22,857 nt of DNA from a virus. The notes beneath the pieces were generated by a model. It ran no database searches and was not told where the DNA came from. It saw nothing but the letters and a program-made list of their open reading frames with translations. The stretch covers positions 1 to 22,857 of IMG/VR virus record IMGVR_UViG_3300008217_000107. One strand, written 5' to 3'. Positions within the stretch are counted from its first letter, which is position 1. Each line of letters opens with the position of its first letter. Position numbers and translations under genes: made by a program. Below are positions 4,858-11,285 of the stretch, piece after piece.

Positions 4858-5088
4858 ATGGCAATGGTGATTGAGTATAAAGATAACGTCGAACTTACTA
4901 AAGCGTTGATGATGGTACTTGAGTTTGATGAGGATAGTAATGGGCAGATTGTGTTCTATAGCAACTGTCGTAACATTCAGACTGAAGTGTTGAATGACAT
5001 GGGTGTTGTGCGTGGTATTGCCTTTGGGATTGAGGAGTTTCCTGATAATCCGTATGTACCAGCAGGTGAACCAAGGAGTGCGAACTAA
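4858..5088 (+). CDS. Unknown small protein (76 aa)
   Basis: Starts 35 bases after the tRNA-like domain. A GGGAGGA sequence lies 4 bases before the ATG at 4858; the frame is open upstream into the RNA, but those starts would read through the T arm and are rejected. The protein begins MAMVIEYKDNVELTKALMMV, is acidic, has an Ile-Val-Phe-Tyr-Ser strand in the middle, and ends with Pro/Glu/Asn-rich sequence. The stop overlaps the next start as TAATG, so the two are translationally coupled. No family was recognised. Confidence 0.65.
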   Translation: MAMVIEYKDNVELTKALMMVLEFDEDSNGQIVFYSNCRNIQTEVLNDMGVVRGIAFGIEEFPDNPYVPAGEPRSAN

Positions 5089-5357
5089 TGGGTGAGGGTA
5101 TGTGTCCTCGTTGCGGTGAACACACGATGATGACACCGCTTCATATCAATGCGTTGAGTCGGTTGACTCGTGAGCCTGATGAACCATCGGTGTGGGTGTG
5201 TTCTGATTGTGGTAGGGATGAGGCGTTCGAGGCGCTATGGTGTAAGCAGATAAGCCCTATGGAGTTGTGGCCTCTGCATTGTAGGACATTCCATAACATG
5301 ATTGAGCAGCAGAATGTTGCGATTGCTCACTTGTATAACGAACAGGAGACAGGGTGA
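5088..5357 (+). CDS. Zinc-ribbon phage protein (89 aa)
   Basis: Cys-Pro-Arg-Cys at residues 6-9 and Cys-Ser-Asp-Cys-Gly near residue 40 frame a single zinc ribbon. The segment between contains Ala-Leu-Ser-Arg-Leu-Thr-Arg-Glu-Pro, and the second knuckle is followed by Arg-Asp-Glu-Ala. This CPxC...ALSRxTR...CSDCGxDEA layout is common in small actinobacteriophage proteins of unknown job. The C-terminal 45 residues add a Trp-rich helix. It overlaps the upstream gene by one base and the next gene by four, so it is part of a coupled operon. DNA or RNA binding is plausible but not shown. Confidence 0.75.
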   Translation: MGEGMCPRCGEHTMMTPLHINALSRLTREPDEPSVWVCSDCGRDEAFEALWCKQISPMELWPLHCRTFHNMIEQQNVAIAHLYNEQETG

Positions 5358-5512
5358 TTTCAGATAGGAATCAGCGTTTGTATCAGCAGATGCAGAATGC
5401 TAGGCAACAGCAGCGGTGTACTGAGTTGATCAAGGCTCTTGAGGTACCGGAGCCTAGTTGGTTGGATCGTTTGAAGAAGCGGTTGAAGACACCGATCTTT
5501 CGAATCAAGTAA
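5354..5512 (+). CDS. Small basic protein (52 aa)
   Basis: Starts with GTG at 5354, overlapping the previous stop (GTGA), with AGGAG five bases upstream. The protein is Gln/Arg rich at its N-terminus (MISDRNQRLYQQMQNAR) and strongly basic at its C-terminus (RLKKRLKTPIFRIK), with a Trp-Leu-Asp link between. It is predicted mostly helical. No family was recognised. The tight overlap and good ribosome-binding site are the main support. Confidence 0.6.
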   Translation: MISDRNQRLYQQMQNARQQQRCTELIKALEVPEPSWLDRLKKRLKTPIFRIK

Positions 5513-5527
5513 ACGTAAGGAGATATC

Positions 5528-5803
5528 ATGTCAGATAAGATTGCGTTGAGTTATATCATTTGTGGTGATGTAGATGGTGGTACTTATCGAAACCACACTG
5601 AAGTACAAGCAAATAACTGTGATGTAACTATACTTAAAGGTCCAGTATCCCTACGAAGGACTACTTATCTTACTCCTAATCGGTTGGAGATGACGTTCAA
5701 CTACCGTACTGAGGTAGCCATTTCGTTTGAGATGGCGAGGGCTTTACTTATCAAGTTGAAGGATATGGATCTAGAAGATGATGAACCGGAGGAAAATGAA
5801 TGA
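5528..5803 (+). CDS. Unknown protein (91 aa)
   Basis: AAGGAGA lies six bases before the ATG, a strong ribosome-binding site. The protein is beta rich in the first 70 residues, including Leu-Ser-Tyr-Ile-Ile-Cys and a Leu-Glu-Met-Thr-Phe-Asn-Tyr strand. It then has a helix (EMARALLIKLKDM) and a very acidic tail of Asp and Glu. The stop overlaps the next start (ATGA). No family was recognised. Confidence 0.7.
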   Translation: MSDKIALSYIICGDVDGGTYRNHTEVQANNCDVTILKGPVSLRRTTYLTPNRLEMTFNYRTEVAISFEMARALLIKLKDMDLEDDEPEENE

Positions 5804-6144
5804 CTGTTACAAAGGAAATGATCCGAGCAGGACTAGAGAATGGTGCTATTGATGGTGATGGACATACCATTGTTGCACCCGAATACTTTATTGAGCGTGG
5901 TTTCGATATACCTAAGTCATTAGAAACCACACAATGGAGTGGTGACGGTAAGCACCAGATCTACGATAATGAAGGCAACCCTGTTGAGAAGATGGTTGGT
6001 GTGTGGTGCTTGGACTTTCACTACTGGATTGCTGATGAGTGTGGTCTAACACATCATGAGTATGGGAGTTACGGTGGTCGTGGCTTTCAAGCACAGGCTA
6101 TTGCTAGAGCATTGGCTAAGTGGGCTAAGGAGAATGATGACTGA
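5800..6144 (+). CDS. Unknown protein (114 aa)
   Basis: Begins MTVTKEMIRAGLENGAIDGDG, with a short helix, then a beta-rich middle carrying Trp-Cys-Leu-Asp-Phe-His-Tyr-Trp and Cys-Gly-Leu-Thr-His-His, and a final amphipathic helix (AIARALAKWAKEN). The Cys and His residues could bind a metal, but spacing fits no motif I know. It is coupled at both ends: ATGA with the gene before, and a start inside its last codons for the gene after. No family was recognised. Confidence 0.7.
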   Translation: MTVTKEMIRAGLENGAIDGDGHTIVAPEYFIERGFDIPKSLETTQWSGDGKHQIYDNEGNPVEKMVGVWCLDFHYWIADECGLTHHEYGSYGGRGFQAQAIARALAKWAKENDD

Positions 6145-6385
6145 GGCTCCAGATATCAGTGAGGTCTACCGCTTCCCTGTCAAGGAGATGGGGTGGGGCA
6201 CGATGGCTAAGATCATTGAGGATCTATTGACGAGTAGCACTCGTGCTATTCATGATGCCGTGTATCATGGTGACAACTTGAATGATGCTGAGACTAGGGC
6301 ACGCACCAATATCTTGATGGCGTATAACTATCTAGAGCGTTGGGTTGATGCATACAGGGACAAGTTGGAAAGTGAGCCGTTCTAA
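6137..6385 (+). CDS. Unknown helical protein (82 aa)
   Basis: AAGGAG (6127-6132) precedes two ATGs at 6134 and 6137; the second has the better 4-base spacing. The protein starts MTEAPDISEVYRF and is predicted largely helical, with an Ala/Arg/Thr-rich helix and Tyr-Leu-Glu-Arg-Trp-Val near the C-terminus. It overlaps the gene before by eight bases and the next by one (TAATG). No family was recognised. Confidence 0.65.
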   Translation: MTEAPDISEVYRFPVKEMGWGTMAKIIEDLLTSSTRAIHDAVYHGDNLNDAETRARTNILMAYNYLERWVDAYRDKLESEPF

Positions 6386-6546
6386 TGATTGATGATTGGG
6401 AAGTTATGTATCGGGCTTTGGTTCGTAGGTTGGTGGAGATAGCCGACAATCCTAGTGCAACAGAACGAATGGTTGATTATGACAGGGTTGCTCGAACACA
6501 TGAGCAGGTAATCAAGGACCAGTGGGTGGAGTCGATTGATGAGTGA
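6385..6546 (+). CDS. Small helical protein (53 aa)
   Basis: A short frame coupled by TAATG to the gene before and overlapping the next start by eight bases. It begins MIDDWEVMYRALVRRLVEIA and continues with an Asp-Tyr-Asp-Arg-Val helix, ending VESIDE. The even distribution of Leu, Val and charged residues suggests two helices. No family was recognised. Support is the coupling and unbroken coding character. Confidence 0.55.
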   Translation: MIDDWEVMYRALVRRLVEIADNPSATERMVDYDRVARTHEQVIKDQWVESIDE

Positions 6547-6712
6547 TCCGTGGGCTACTTATGATGCATGGTTAGAAGGGCCAGCAACTGATGGGCATGA
6601 TGAGCCATGCGAATACTGTGACGATAAAGGTTGTCATCGATGTGATAGAGAGTTGGCTGCCGAGTTTGATGCTGATGTGAAGATTGATCGAATAAAAGAT
6701 GAGGGTTGGTAA
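6539..6712 (+). CDS. Small zinc-knuckle protein (57 aa)
   Basis: Contains Cys-Glu-Tyr-Cys, four residues, then Cys-His-Arg-Cys at about residues 24-35, a compact four-cysteine zinc knuckle. The N-terminus is Asp/Trp/Tyr rich (MSDPWATYDAWLEGP), a start often seen in actinophage small proteins. The C-terminal part is acidic then basic. It overlaps genes on both sides (ATG eight bases inside the previous gene; TAATG to the next). Confidence 0.6.
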   Translation: MSDPWATYDAWLEGPATDGHDEPCEYCDDKGCHRCDRELAAEFDADVKIDRIKDEGW

Positions 6713-6924
6713 TGGCTTTAGTTACAAGTGATCAGAGTATGACAGTTATTATACTTAACAATACTGAGGCTGAAGCCTTGGGAGATATACTTAATAGACA
6801 TCCAACCTTGAATGAAGATTACTCCATTCTAAATGAACTAACTAATGCTATGCTTGATGAGAAGATGGCGTTCGCTTATGAAGATGATGAAGAAACAACT
6901 GACATAGATAGGAAACGATCATGA
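6712..6924 (+). CDS. Unknown protein (70 aa)
   Basis: The start at 6712 is chosen because the ATG overlaps the previous stop; the frame extends only two codons further. The protein has a short beta segment (MTVIILNN) followed by helices rich in Glu, Leu and Asn and an acidic tail of Glu and Asp, ending in a few basic residues. No family was recognised. It is coupled to the next gene by ATGA. Confidence 0.6.
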   Translation: MALVTSDQSMTVIILNNTEAEALGDILNRHPTLNEDYSILNELTNAMLDEKMAFAYEDDEETTDIDRKRS

Positions 6925-7205
6925 TGATGTTTGATGGTGTCACATATCAGCCACACCTTGACTTTGAACGGTTGTCTAATCAGTTGGAGCGTGTGAAGGC
7001 TGCGACTTTGGATACTGGTTGGTGGACGGTGCCTGCATTGACGTTGGCAGTCGGGGGGTCGGAGACTTCCGTGTCTGCACGGTTGAGAGATCTGCGTAAG
7101 CAGAAGTTCGGTGGCTATCATGTTGAGAGTCGTCGTGTAAAAGGTGGGGTGTGGCACTACAGGGTGTCGAAGCCCTTGGATGAAACTATGAAAGGTGATG
7201 TGTGA
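6921..7205 (+). CDS. Winged-helix DNA-binding protein (94 aa)
   Basis: Residues 30-90 read as a compact winged helix: Gly-Trp-Trp-Thr-Val-Pro-Ala-Leu, then a Ser-Val-Ser-Ala-Arg-Leu-Arg-Asp-Leu-Arg recognition helix, and a beta wing Gly-Gly-Tyr-His-Val-Glu-Ser-Arg-Arg followed by Trp-His-Tyr-Arg-Val. Small phage proteins with an RDLRKxKFGG motif are widespread in actinophages and are usually called helix-turn-helix proteins. It lies directly before ssb, with overlap, so a role in replication control or gene regulation is likely but unproven. Confidence 0.7.
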   Translation: MMMFDGVTYQPHLDFERLSNQLERVKAATLDTGWWTVPALTLAVGGSETSVSARLRDLRKQKFGGYHVESRRVKGGVWHYRVSKPLDETMKGDV

Positions 7206-7612
7206 TGAGTAACGATTGGATTGGTTGGGGTAACCTGACTCGTGACCCTGAGTTGCGGTACTTTGAGAATGGTTCATCGGTGTGTAACACTGGTGTTGCT
7301 ATTAACAAGCAATGGACTGACAAGAATGGTGTGAAGCAGGAGTCCGTTGAGTTCATTGATCTATCTATTTGGGATAAGATGGGTGAGAATGTAGCGGAGT
7401 CGTTGGGTAAGGGTGATCGTGTCGTTGTTGTTGGCACGTTGAAGATCCGGCGGGTTGAGCAGGAGGATGGAAGCAAGCGTCAGTTTGCTGAGATCAATGT
7501 GAAGGAGATGGGTCCGACGATGCGTTGGGCTACTGTTTCCACTACGAAGAATGAGAAGGCTGCCTTTAATGGTGGAAGTAAGCCTGCTGCTACTACTGAA
7601 CCTGACTTCTAA
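7205..7612 (+). CDS. ssb: Single-stranded DNA-binding protein
   Basis: A 135-residue SSB with a single OB fold. Diagnostic features are Gly-Asn-Leu-Thr-Arg-Asp-Pro-Glu-Leu near residue 8, Ala-Ile-Asn-Lys-Gln-Trp near residue 32, a Trp-Asp-Lys-Met-Gly-Glu-Asn-Val-Ala-Glu-Ser helix and Asp-Arg-Val-Val-Val-Val-Gly-Thr-Leu. It would coat single-stranded DNA during phage replication and recombination. The acidic C-terminal tip ends Glu-Pro-Asp-Phe rather than the bacterial DDDIPF, and the linker is short, so contact with host SSB partners may differ. The ATG at 7205 overlaps the stop before it and has an AAAGG upstream; a GTG one codon earlier is possible. Confidence 0.9.
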   Translation: MSNDWIGWGNLTRDPELRYFENGSSVCNTGVAINKQWTDKNGVKQESVEFIDLSIWDKMGENVAESLGKGDRVVVVGTLKIRRVEQEDGSKRQFAEINVKEMGPTMRWATVSTTKNEKAAFNGGSKPAATTEPDF

Positions 7613-7842
7613 TGGGTCGGTTCAAGCACGGTGTTTCTAATTCATACAAACAGTTCAAGTGTCGTTGTAAGATATGCGAGAAGGCTTATCGTGCAGAGTT
7701 GAAGCGTCGGAGTAAGGAGCGGCGAGGTAAGCGGGATGAATCTAAGCGGTTGCCTTCTGTTACTAACTCGTTGGTGTATGACACGATGACACGAGGAGAA
7801 TTTATGAGGTTACGTGGCTACGAAACTGATAGCACCAAGTGA
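7612..7842 (+). CDS. Basic Cys-motif protein (76 aa)
   Basis: A lysine- and arginine-rich protein with His-Gly near the start and Cys-Arg-Cys-Lys-Ile-Cys-Glu-Lys-Ala at residues 18-26. The HG...YxxxxCRCxxCxxA pattern is frequent in small actinobacterial phage and host proteins that may bind nucleic acid. The C-terminal part has a Met-Arg-Leu-Arg-Gly-Tyr helix. It is coupled to ssb by TAATG and overlaps the start of the WhiB-like gene, so the three probably share a transcript. Confidence 0.65.
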   Translation: MGRFKHGVSNSYKQFKCRCKICEKAYRAELKRRSKERRGKRDESKRLPSVTNSLVYDTMTRGEFMRLRGYETDSTK

Positions 7843-8128
7843 ATTAAACCTAGATAGTTGGTGGCGGGATGCCAATTGTAAAGGGTTGAAAGTTAAACAG
7901 GTTACACCAACTGTGTGTGCTAGTTGTACTGTAACGAAGGAATGTATCTGGACTGCGATGACTAGGGATGATCGCCATGAAGAAGCAATGTTTATTCGTG
8001 GTGGTTTGACTGGGTATATACGAGATAAGTTTTGGTATCTACCTAAGTATAGATCTAATAGGTTGCAGGCTTTTGATGCAGCATGTAAAGAGGCTGAGAG
8101 AGTGAGGGAAACCATTGTCAATCAGTAA
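7814..8128 (+). CDS. WhiB-like iron-sulphur transcription factor (104 aa)
   Basis: Four cysteines, C22, C35, C38 and C44, are arranged C-x12-C-x2-C-x5-C, the WhiB pattern that binds a [4Fe-4S] cluster. Upstream is Ser-Trp-Trp-Arg-Asp-Ala-Asn-Cys, a typical WhiB lead-in. Downstream Phe-Ile-Arg-Gly-Gly-Leu-Thr-Gly (60-67) stands where WhiB proteins have G(I/V)WGGLT. The C1-C2 spacing is shorter than the usual 20-30 residues, and the tryptophan of the turn is replaced by arginine. WhiB proteins bind the sigma-70 region 4 of the principal sigma factor and are almost restricted to actinobacteria and their phages, so this is the best host clue. GTG start with GAGG four bases upstream. Confidence 0.8.
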   Translation: MATKLIAPSELNLDSWWRDANCKGLKVKQVTPTVCASCTVTKECIWTAMTRDDRHEEAMFIRGGLTGYIRDKFWYLPKYRSNRLQAFDAACKEAERVRETIVNQ

Positions 8129-8387
8129 TAAGTTGGCTGAGATTCAGAGATTAGTGAATCAGTTTAGTAGTTCTATTAAACATAAACCGTTTCATAATGA
8201 GTTGGATAAGGCACGTACTTTAGGGTTCATTGCTGCTTTGCGTAATGTGTTGGCTGGTGCCCCGAAGGTGAAATTGGAGGAGCCTGACAAGTTGTTTCCT
8301 GTTAGATCGGTTGAAGATCAGAAGGAAATTAATCGGAAGGGACTTGAGTCTCTTCGTAACCATAGAAAAGGAAATACAAATGATTAG
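8115..8387 (+). CDS. Unknown protein (90 aa)
   Basis: The reading frame starts with TTG at 8115 behind GAGGGAA, overlapping the WhiB-like gene. The protein is helical: an N-terminal helix with Leu-Ala-Glu-Ile-Gln-Arg-Leu-Val, then a second with Thr-Leu-Gly-Phe-Ile-Ala-Ala-Leu-Arg. A linker and a polar basic tail follow. No family was recognised. Its last codons overlap the start of the DUF932 gene, which suggests coupling. Confidence 0.55.
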   Translation: MSISNKLAEIQRLVNQFSSSIKHKPFHNELDKARTLGFIAALRNVLAGAPKVKLEEPDKLFPVRSVEDQKEINRKGLESLRNHRKGNTND

Positions 8388-9432
8388 TTATACTGAACCG
8401 TATGCACATCCGATGCTGAACACCAGTACGGATGTTGATTCACGTAATGCGTTGGCTGTGATGGAAGAGGCTGGTGCGTTGTTTGATGTTTATTACCCAC
8501 CTGCTGGGTATAAGAACTATGGTGATGATGAAGGCAAATACGGTCCGAACGTAGTGCCAGAAATTGAATCAGGTAAGAACATGGGTTTACCTTTGTATAA
8601 GTGGGTAAGTCGTACAGATACCAATGAACCATTGGGTCTGCATTCAGGTACGTTCGCTGAGTCTGGTAGTTACAGGCAGGTAGGCGAGATGGCTGAGAAG
8701 ATGTTCCCGAATAGCACGACATCATGCACGGTGTTCGGCAAGGGTGAGCGCATGGCGTTAACTCAGGAGATTGGCGAAGCGATTGATCTAGGTGATGGTG
8801 ATGTGATTCAGCCGTCGTTGATGTGGGTTAGTTCGTTCAATGCACAGTGGGCTACTGGGGTGTTTGATCTGATTGGTAGGTTGTTCTGTGCGAATCAGTT
8901 GGTTGGTCAGACTCCGTTGTTCAGTGTGAAGCATACGATCAATCATGACATTTCGTTTGAGCAGCGTGTTCATGTGTTGAGTCAGGCAATTGAGCGTGCT
9001 GAGCAGGTTGGACGTATGGCTCGTGTGTTGAAGGATCAGGAGTTCACCGACCGTGAGTTTGATGAGTTGATCAAGCGGGTTGTGCCTCGTCCTCCGTTCA
9101 GGAAGGATAAGGATGGAGAGTTGACTCAGGAGTTTCATGCAACTGCGGAGAAGCGGATGATTGCGAATCGTGGTGCGATGAGGACTCATTGGCAGAAGGA
9201 ATGTACTGAGTTTGGTAGTGTGCATGGTCCTGATCAGGAGCATCTGTCCTTCGATGGTACGAAGTGGTTGGCTTACAACGCTATTCAGGGTGCGGAGCAG
9301 CACAAGATCAACAGTCAGTTCCTGTCTACAGCGCAGGCTCGTGAGAATTCGTTGACGAAGGCTGTGAATGGTAAGACACCGTATGCTGAAAGGGCTTTGG
9401 TGATGCTACGTGGCGACGAGGTTAACGCTTAA
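8380..9432 (+). CDS. DUF932-family phage/plasmid protein (350 aa)
   Basis: The start at 8380 follows AAAGGAAA with good spacing. The protein fits the DUF932 (phage/plasmid-like TIGR03299) family: an early Tyr-Lys-Trp-Val-Ser-Arg-Thr, a Phe-Gly-Lys-Gly-Glu-Arg-Met segment, Asp-Gly-Asp-Val-Ile-Gln-Pro-Ser-Leu-Met, and a region with Leu-Phe-Cys-Ala-Asn-Gln-Leu followed by a His-Thr-Ile-Asn-His segment and a long helix. Members are common on phages and plasmids; the molecular function is not established, and roles in replication or recombination have been suggested by context. Here it lies between the regulator group and the nuclease genes. It is longer at the C-terminus than many members (about 100 extra residues, basic and Gln rich). 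Confidence 0.7.
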   Translation: MISYTEPYAHPMLNTSTDVDSRNALAVMEEAGALFDVYYPPAGYKNYGDDEGKYGPNVVPEIESGKNMGLPLYKWVSRTDTNEPLGLHSGTFAESGSYRQVGEMAEKMFPNSTTSCTVFGKGERMALTQEIGEAIDLGDGDVIQPSLMWVSSFNAQWATGVFDLIGRLFCANQLVGQTPLFSVKHTINHDISFEQRVHVLSQAIERAEQVGRMARVLKDQEFTDREFDELIKRVVPRPPFRKDKDGELTQEFHATAEKRMIANRGAMRTHWQKECTEFGSVHGPDQEHLSFDGTKWLAYNAIQGAEQHKINSQFLSTAQARENSLTKAVNGKTPYAERALVMLRGDEVNA

Positions 9433-9676
9433 AGAGGTACATGATCTTAGATCTGATAATGATCTGAGGATTAAAGAGAAGTATCCGTGGAATGAATGGT
9501 GTGATGGAAGTTGGTGGTTGATTGAAAGAAACAAAGATTACTTTGTTGCTGATGTTACATTTCAGAACACGGTATATAAAATGAAGGCACACTATGGACC
9601 TATACAATTGAATACGGTTCGTAGTGTGGGTTTTTTACTCAAGTGGAATGGATATGGAGATAGTTGTGGGACATGA
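9410..9676 (+). CDS. Unknown protein with YPWNEW motif (88 aa)
   Basis: A GTG at 9410 opens the frame inside the end of the DUF932 gene. The protein begins MATRLTLKEVHDLRSDNDLRI, then Tyr-Pro-Trp-Asn-Glu-Trp-Cys-Asp-Gly-Ser-Trp-Trp-Leu, a motif of small phage proteins that resembles PWxxWxDGxxW segments and is probably a beta hairpin. A Phe-Val-Ala-Asp-Val-Thr strand and a Lys-Met-Lys-Ala-His segment follow. No function is assigned. The next gene starts inside its 3' end. Confidence 0.55.
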   Translation: MATRLTLKEVHDLRSDNDLRIKEKYPWNEWCDGSWWLIERNKDYFVADVTFQNTVYKMKAHYGPIQLNTVRSVGFLLKWNGYGDSCGT

Positions 9677-10106
9677 ACTTACAGTAGGTGACGCTAGTGT
9701 TACCTTTGAAGAATTTGAAGTTGATCTAGATTATGCAGAAATTCAGGATAATCTAGACCTCAGTAATTACGTTGAAGTCAGTGATCTTGTAACGATAATT
9801 CAGGATAATCTAGACCTCAGTGATTACGTTGAAGTCAGTGATCTTCAACATCAAATTGATTACTATATGCCTGATATACATGATAACTGTATTAAAGTAA
9901 TCAAGGATTCATTAAGTGAATTCTTGGATACTTCAGAACCATGTTCATTTGGGGGTCAGTTTATTGATGCTGTTCAAAAGGCAATGATGTGGAATGGTGA
10001 GAAATTTGAAGCACTACCATCTTCTGCTAGTGCAGCACGAACCGACCTGAGACATGAGATACGAGCCGTGCTTGCTGAGATGATCGTTACGAGCCGTGCT
10101 TGCTGA
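9654..10106 (+). CDS. Acidic repeat protein, C-terminus altered by frameshift (150 aa)
   Basis: Start at 9654 (ATG behind GTGGA); another ATG lies at 9648. The N-terminal third is acidic and contains two nearly identical 19-residue repeats, IQDNLDLSxYVEVSDL plus three residues, encoded by DNA repeats at 9741 and 9798 that differ at one base over the first 48. The rest is mixed alpha helical. Near the end a 9-codon segment, Arg-Ala-Val-Leu-Ala-Glu-Met-Ile-Val (10062-10088), is followed by a near copy preceded by one extra base, which shifts the frame and ends the protein at VTSRAC. Without that base the gene would run to a TGA overlapping the ATG of the next gene. No family was recognised. Confidence 0.6.
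   Translation: MEIVVGHELTVGDASVTFEEFEVDLDYAEIQDNLDLSNYVEVSDLVTIIQDNLDLSDYVEVSDLQHQIDYYMPDIHDNCIKVIKDSLSEFLDTSEPCSFGGQFIDAVQKAMMWNGEKFEALPSSASAARTDLRHEIRAVLAEMIVTSRAC
9741..9845 (+). repeat. Two 57-bp tandem repeat units inside the 9654 gene
   Basis: Unit one starts at 9741 and unit two at 9798, period 57 bases (19 codons). The first 48 bases are identical except for one A/G difference; the last 9 bases of each unit differ. The unit encodes IQDNLDLSxYVEVSDL. The near-identity at silent positions shows recent duplication. Confidence 0.85.
10060..10106 (+). repeat. 19-bp direct repeat, 28-base period, frame-shifting
   Basis: TACGAGCCGTGCTTGCTGA occurs at 10060-10078 and at 10088-10106. The period is 28, one more than nine codons, so the second copy is read in a different frame and its own TGA becomes the stop of the gene. 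The sequence after each copy is also similar (GATG and TATG). Confidence 0.85.
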
Positions 10107-10142
10107 TATGCTATTGGGAACACCGAATGTGAATGGAGAAAC

Positions 10143-10982
10143 ATGAGATTAGCAACGACTGACACACGCTTGTTCGTACACCGTATAGCCGAGCATTGTG
10201 CTGGCGGGAACGAAGCACCCAGTACCCCTGATGACATGCGTTGGCGTGGCTCTCAGGCCGGTATGTGTGCCCGTAAGGTGGCGTATGAGACAGCAGGAGT
10301 AGAGAAGACGGACCCTCCGTCAACCGCTGACTATTGGCGTATGGGGTTGGGGTCTGTTGTTCACGAGTTGTTGAAGCCTGCCGTTGATGCTTGGTTGGCT
10401 GCCGATGACACTGTTACGATCGAAGAAGAGATCTCTGTACGGCTGGGTGAATACGGGTACGGACATGTTGACTTGGTTCTTCGCACCAACGATGGCAAGA
10501 CTATCGTATTGGAGTTGAAGACGATCAACGGGTTTGGTTACAAGATGTGCGTGGAGAAGGGCGAAGGTCCGCGTCACTCTCACGTACTGCAAGGTGCATT
10601 GTACGCTAATGCTTTGGATGCTGACTTGTTGGTGATTGGTTACTTGTCAATGGAGAACATCAGTCCTCAACGTGCTGAGTCACAGGGGATTGATGACATC
10701 GGTAGGTTCGCATCGGAGTGGCATTTTACTCCTGATGAGTTTGGCCCGTTGGCTGAACAGGAGGCTGCACGGTTGGCAGGTATCACCGATCAAATTCATG
10801 AGGGTAAGGGTGAGCCGAGTCTTATCCCTCGTCGCTTCTCTCATTCTGATCCTGACATTCCCTTCCCGGCAGAGATCGAAGATTCTCGTACCGGCAGGTG
10901 GATCATGGAGAATCAGTACGGCAAGGTGTGGCAATGCAGGTATTGTGACTATCAGACTCGTTGCATAAACGATTCGGAGTAG
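10143..10982 (+). CDS. Cas4/RecB-like PD-(D/E)XK exonuclease with Fe-S cluster (279 aa)
   Basis: A PD-(D/E)XK nuclease core is visible: a Gly-Ser-Val-Val-His-Glu-Leu-Leu helix (H74), Gly-His-Val-Asp (D110), then Glu-Leu-Lys (E124, K126) and Gln-Gly-Ala-Leu-Tyr (Q150 to Y154). A conserved cysteine, C42, lies near the N-terminus and three more, C265, C268 and C274, at the C-terminus (CRYCDYQTRC). This is the Cas4/AddB-type arrangement that binds a [4Fe-4S] cluster. Phage members process DNA ends in recombination and replication. It stands directly after the frameshifted acidic gene and shortly before the gp3/RDF-like gene. Length agrees with phage exonucleases of this group. No CRISPR array or cas gene is nearby. 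Confidence 0.85.
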   Translation: MRLATTDTRLFVHRIAEHCAGGNEAPSTPDDMRWRGSQAGMCARKVAYETAGVEKTDPPSTADYWRMGLGSVVHELLKPAVDAWLAADDTVTIEEEISVRLGEYGYGHVDLVLRTNDGKTIVLELKTINGFGYKMCVEKGEGPRHSHVLQGALYANALDADLLVIGYLSMENISPQRAESQGIDDIGRFASEWHFTPDEFGPLAEQEAARLAGITDQIHEGKGEPSLIPRRFSHSDPDIPFPAEIEDSRTGRWIMENQYGKVWQCRYCDYQTRCINDSE

Positions 10983-10985
10983 TGA

Positions 10986-11285
10986 ATGACAGACAAGAGC
11001 GGGTACCTGTGCATTGATTGGATCTTTGATCCTAATTCAGAAGAAGGGTATGAGCCTATTGCTGGACTAGGTTATTGGGAAGTGAATGCTGTTGTTGAAG
11101 CGTTGAAGCCTTACTTGAAGCAACGTCGCCAGAAGATCTCCTACTTTGAGGCTAAAGGTGAGGAGAATCGGGGGACTGAAGTGTTGCGTGAGGGATATGA
11201 ATCAGCAGAGTCATCGTTAGATATATTTACTTATGCGTTGAACAAGATGCGTGATGCATACAAGGAGGATGATGAGAGAAGTTAA
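10986..11285 (+). CDS. Unknown protein (99 aa)
   Basis: CGGAG lies six bases upstream of the ATG. The protein begins MTDKSGYLCIDWIFDPNSEEGY, is acidic, has a basic helix (YLKQRRQKISYFEAKG) in the centre and ends with an Asp/Glu/Arg helix. The 3' end overlaps the AAGGAGG and start of the next gene, so this gene carries the ribosome-binding site of the gp3/RDF-like gene. No family was recognised. Confidence 0.65.
   Translation: MTDKSGYLCIDWIFDPNSEEGYEPIAGLGYWEVNAVVEALKPYLKQRRQKISYFEAKGEENRGTEVLREGYESAESSLDIFTYALNKMRDAYKEDDERS

Noticed and set aside
4750-5136. Minus-strand frame of 128 codons over the RNA and two small genes
   Set aside because: Antisense to coupled genes with good ribosome-binding sites; composition is His/Thr/Ile rich, like other shadows.
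10143-10982. CRISPR-associated Cas4 with a nearby array
   Set aside because: No regularly spaced repeats and no other cas gene occur in the window; phage Cas4-like exonucleases commonly stand alone.
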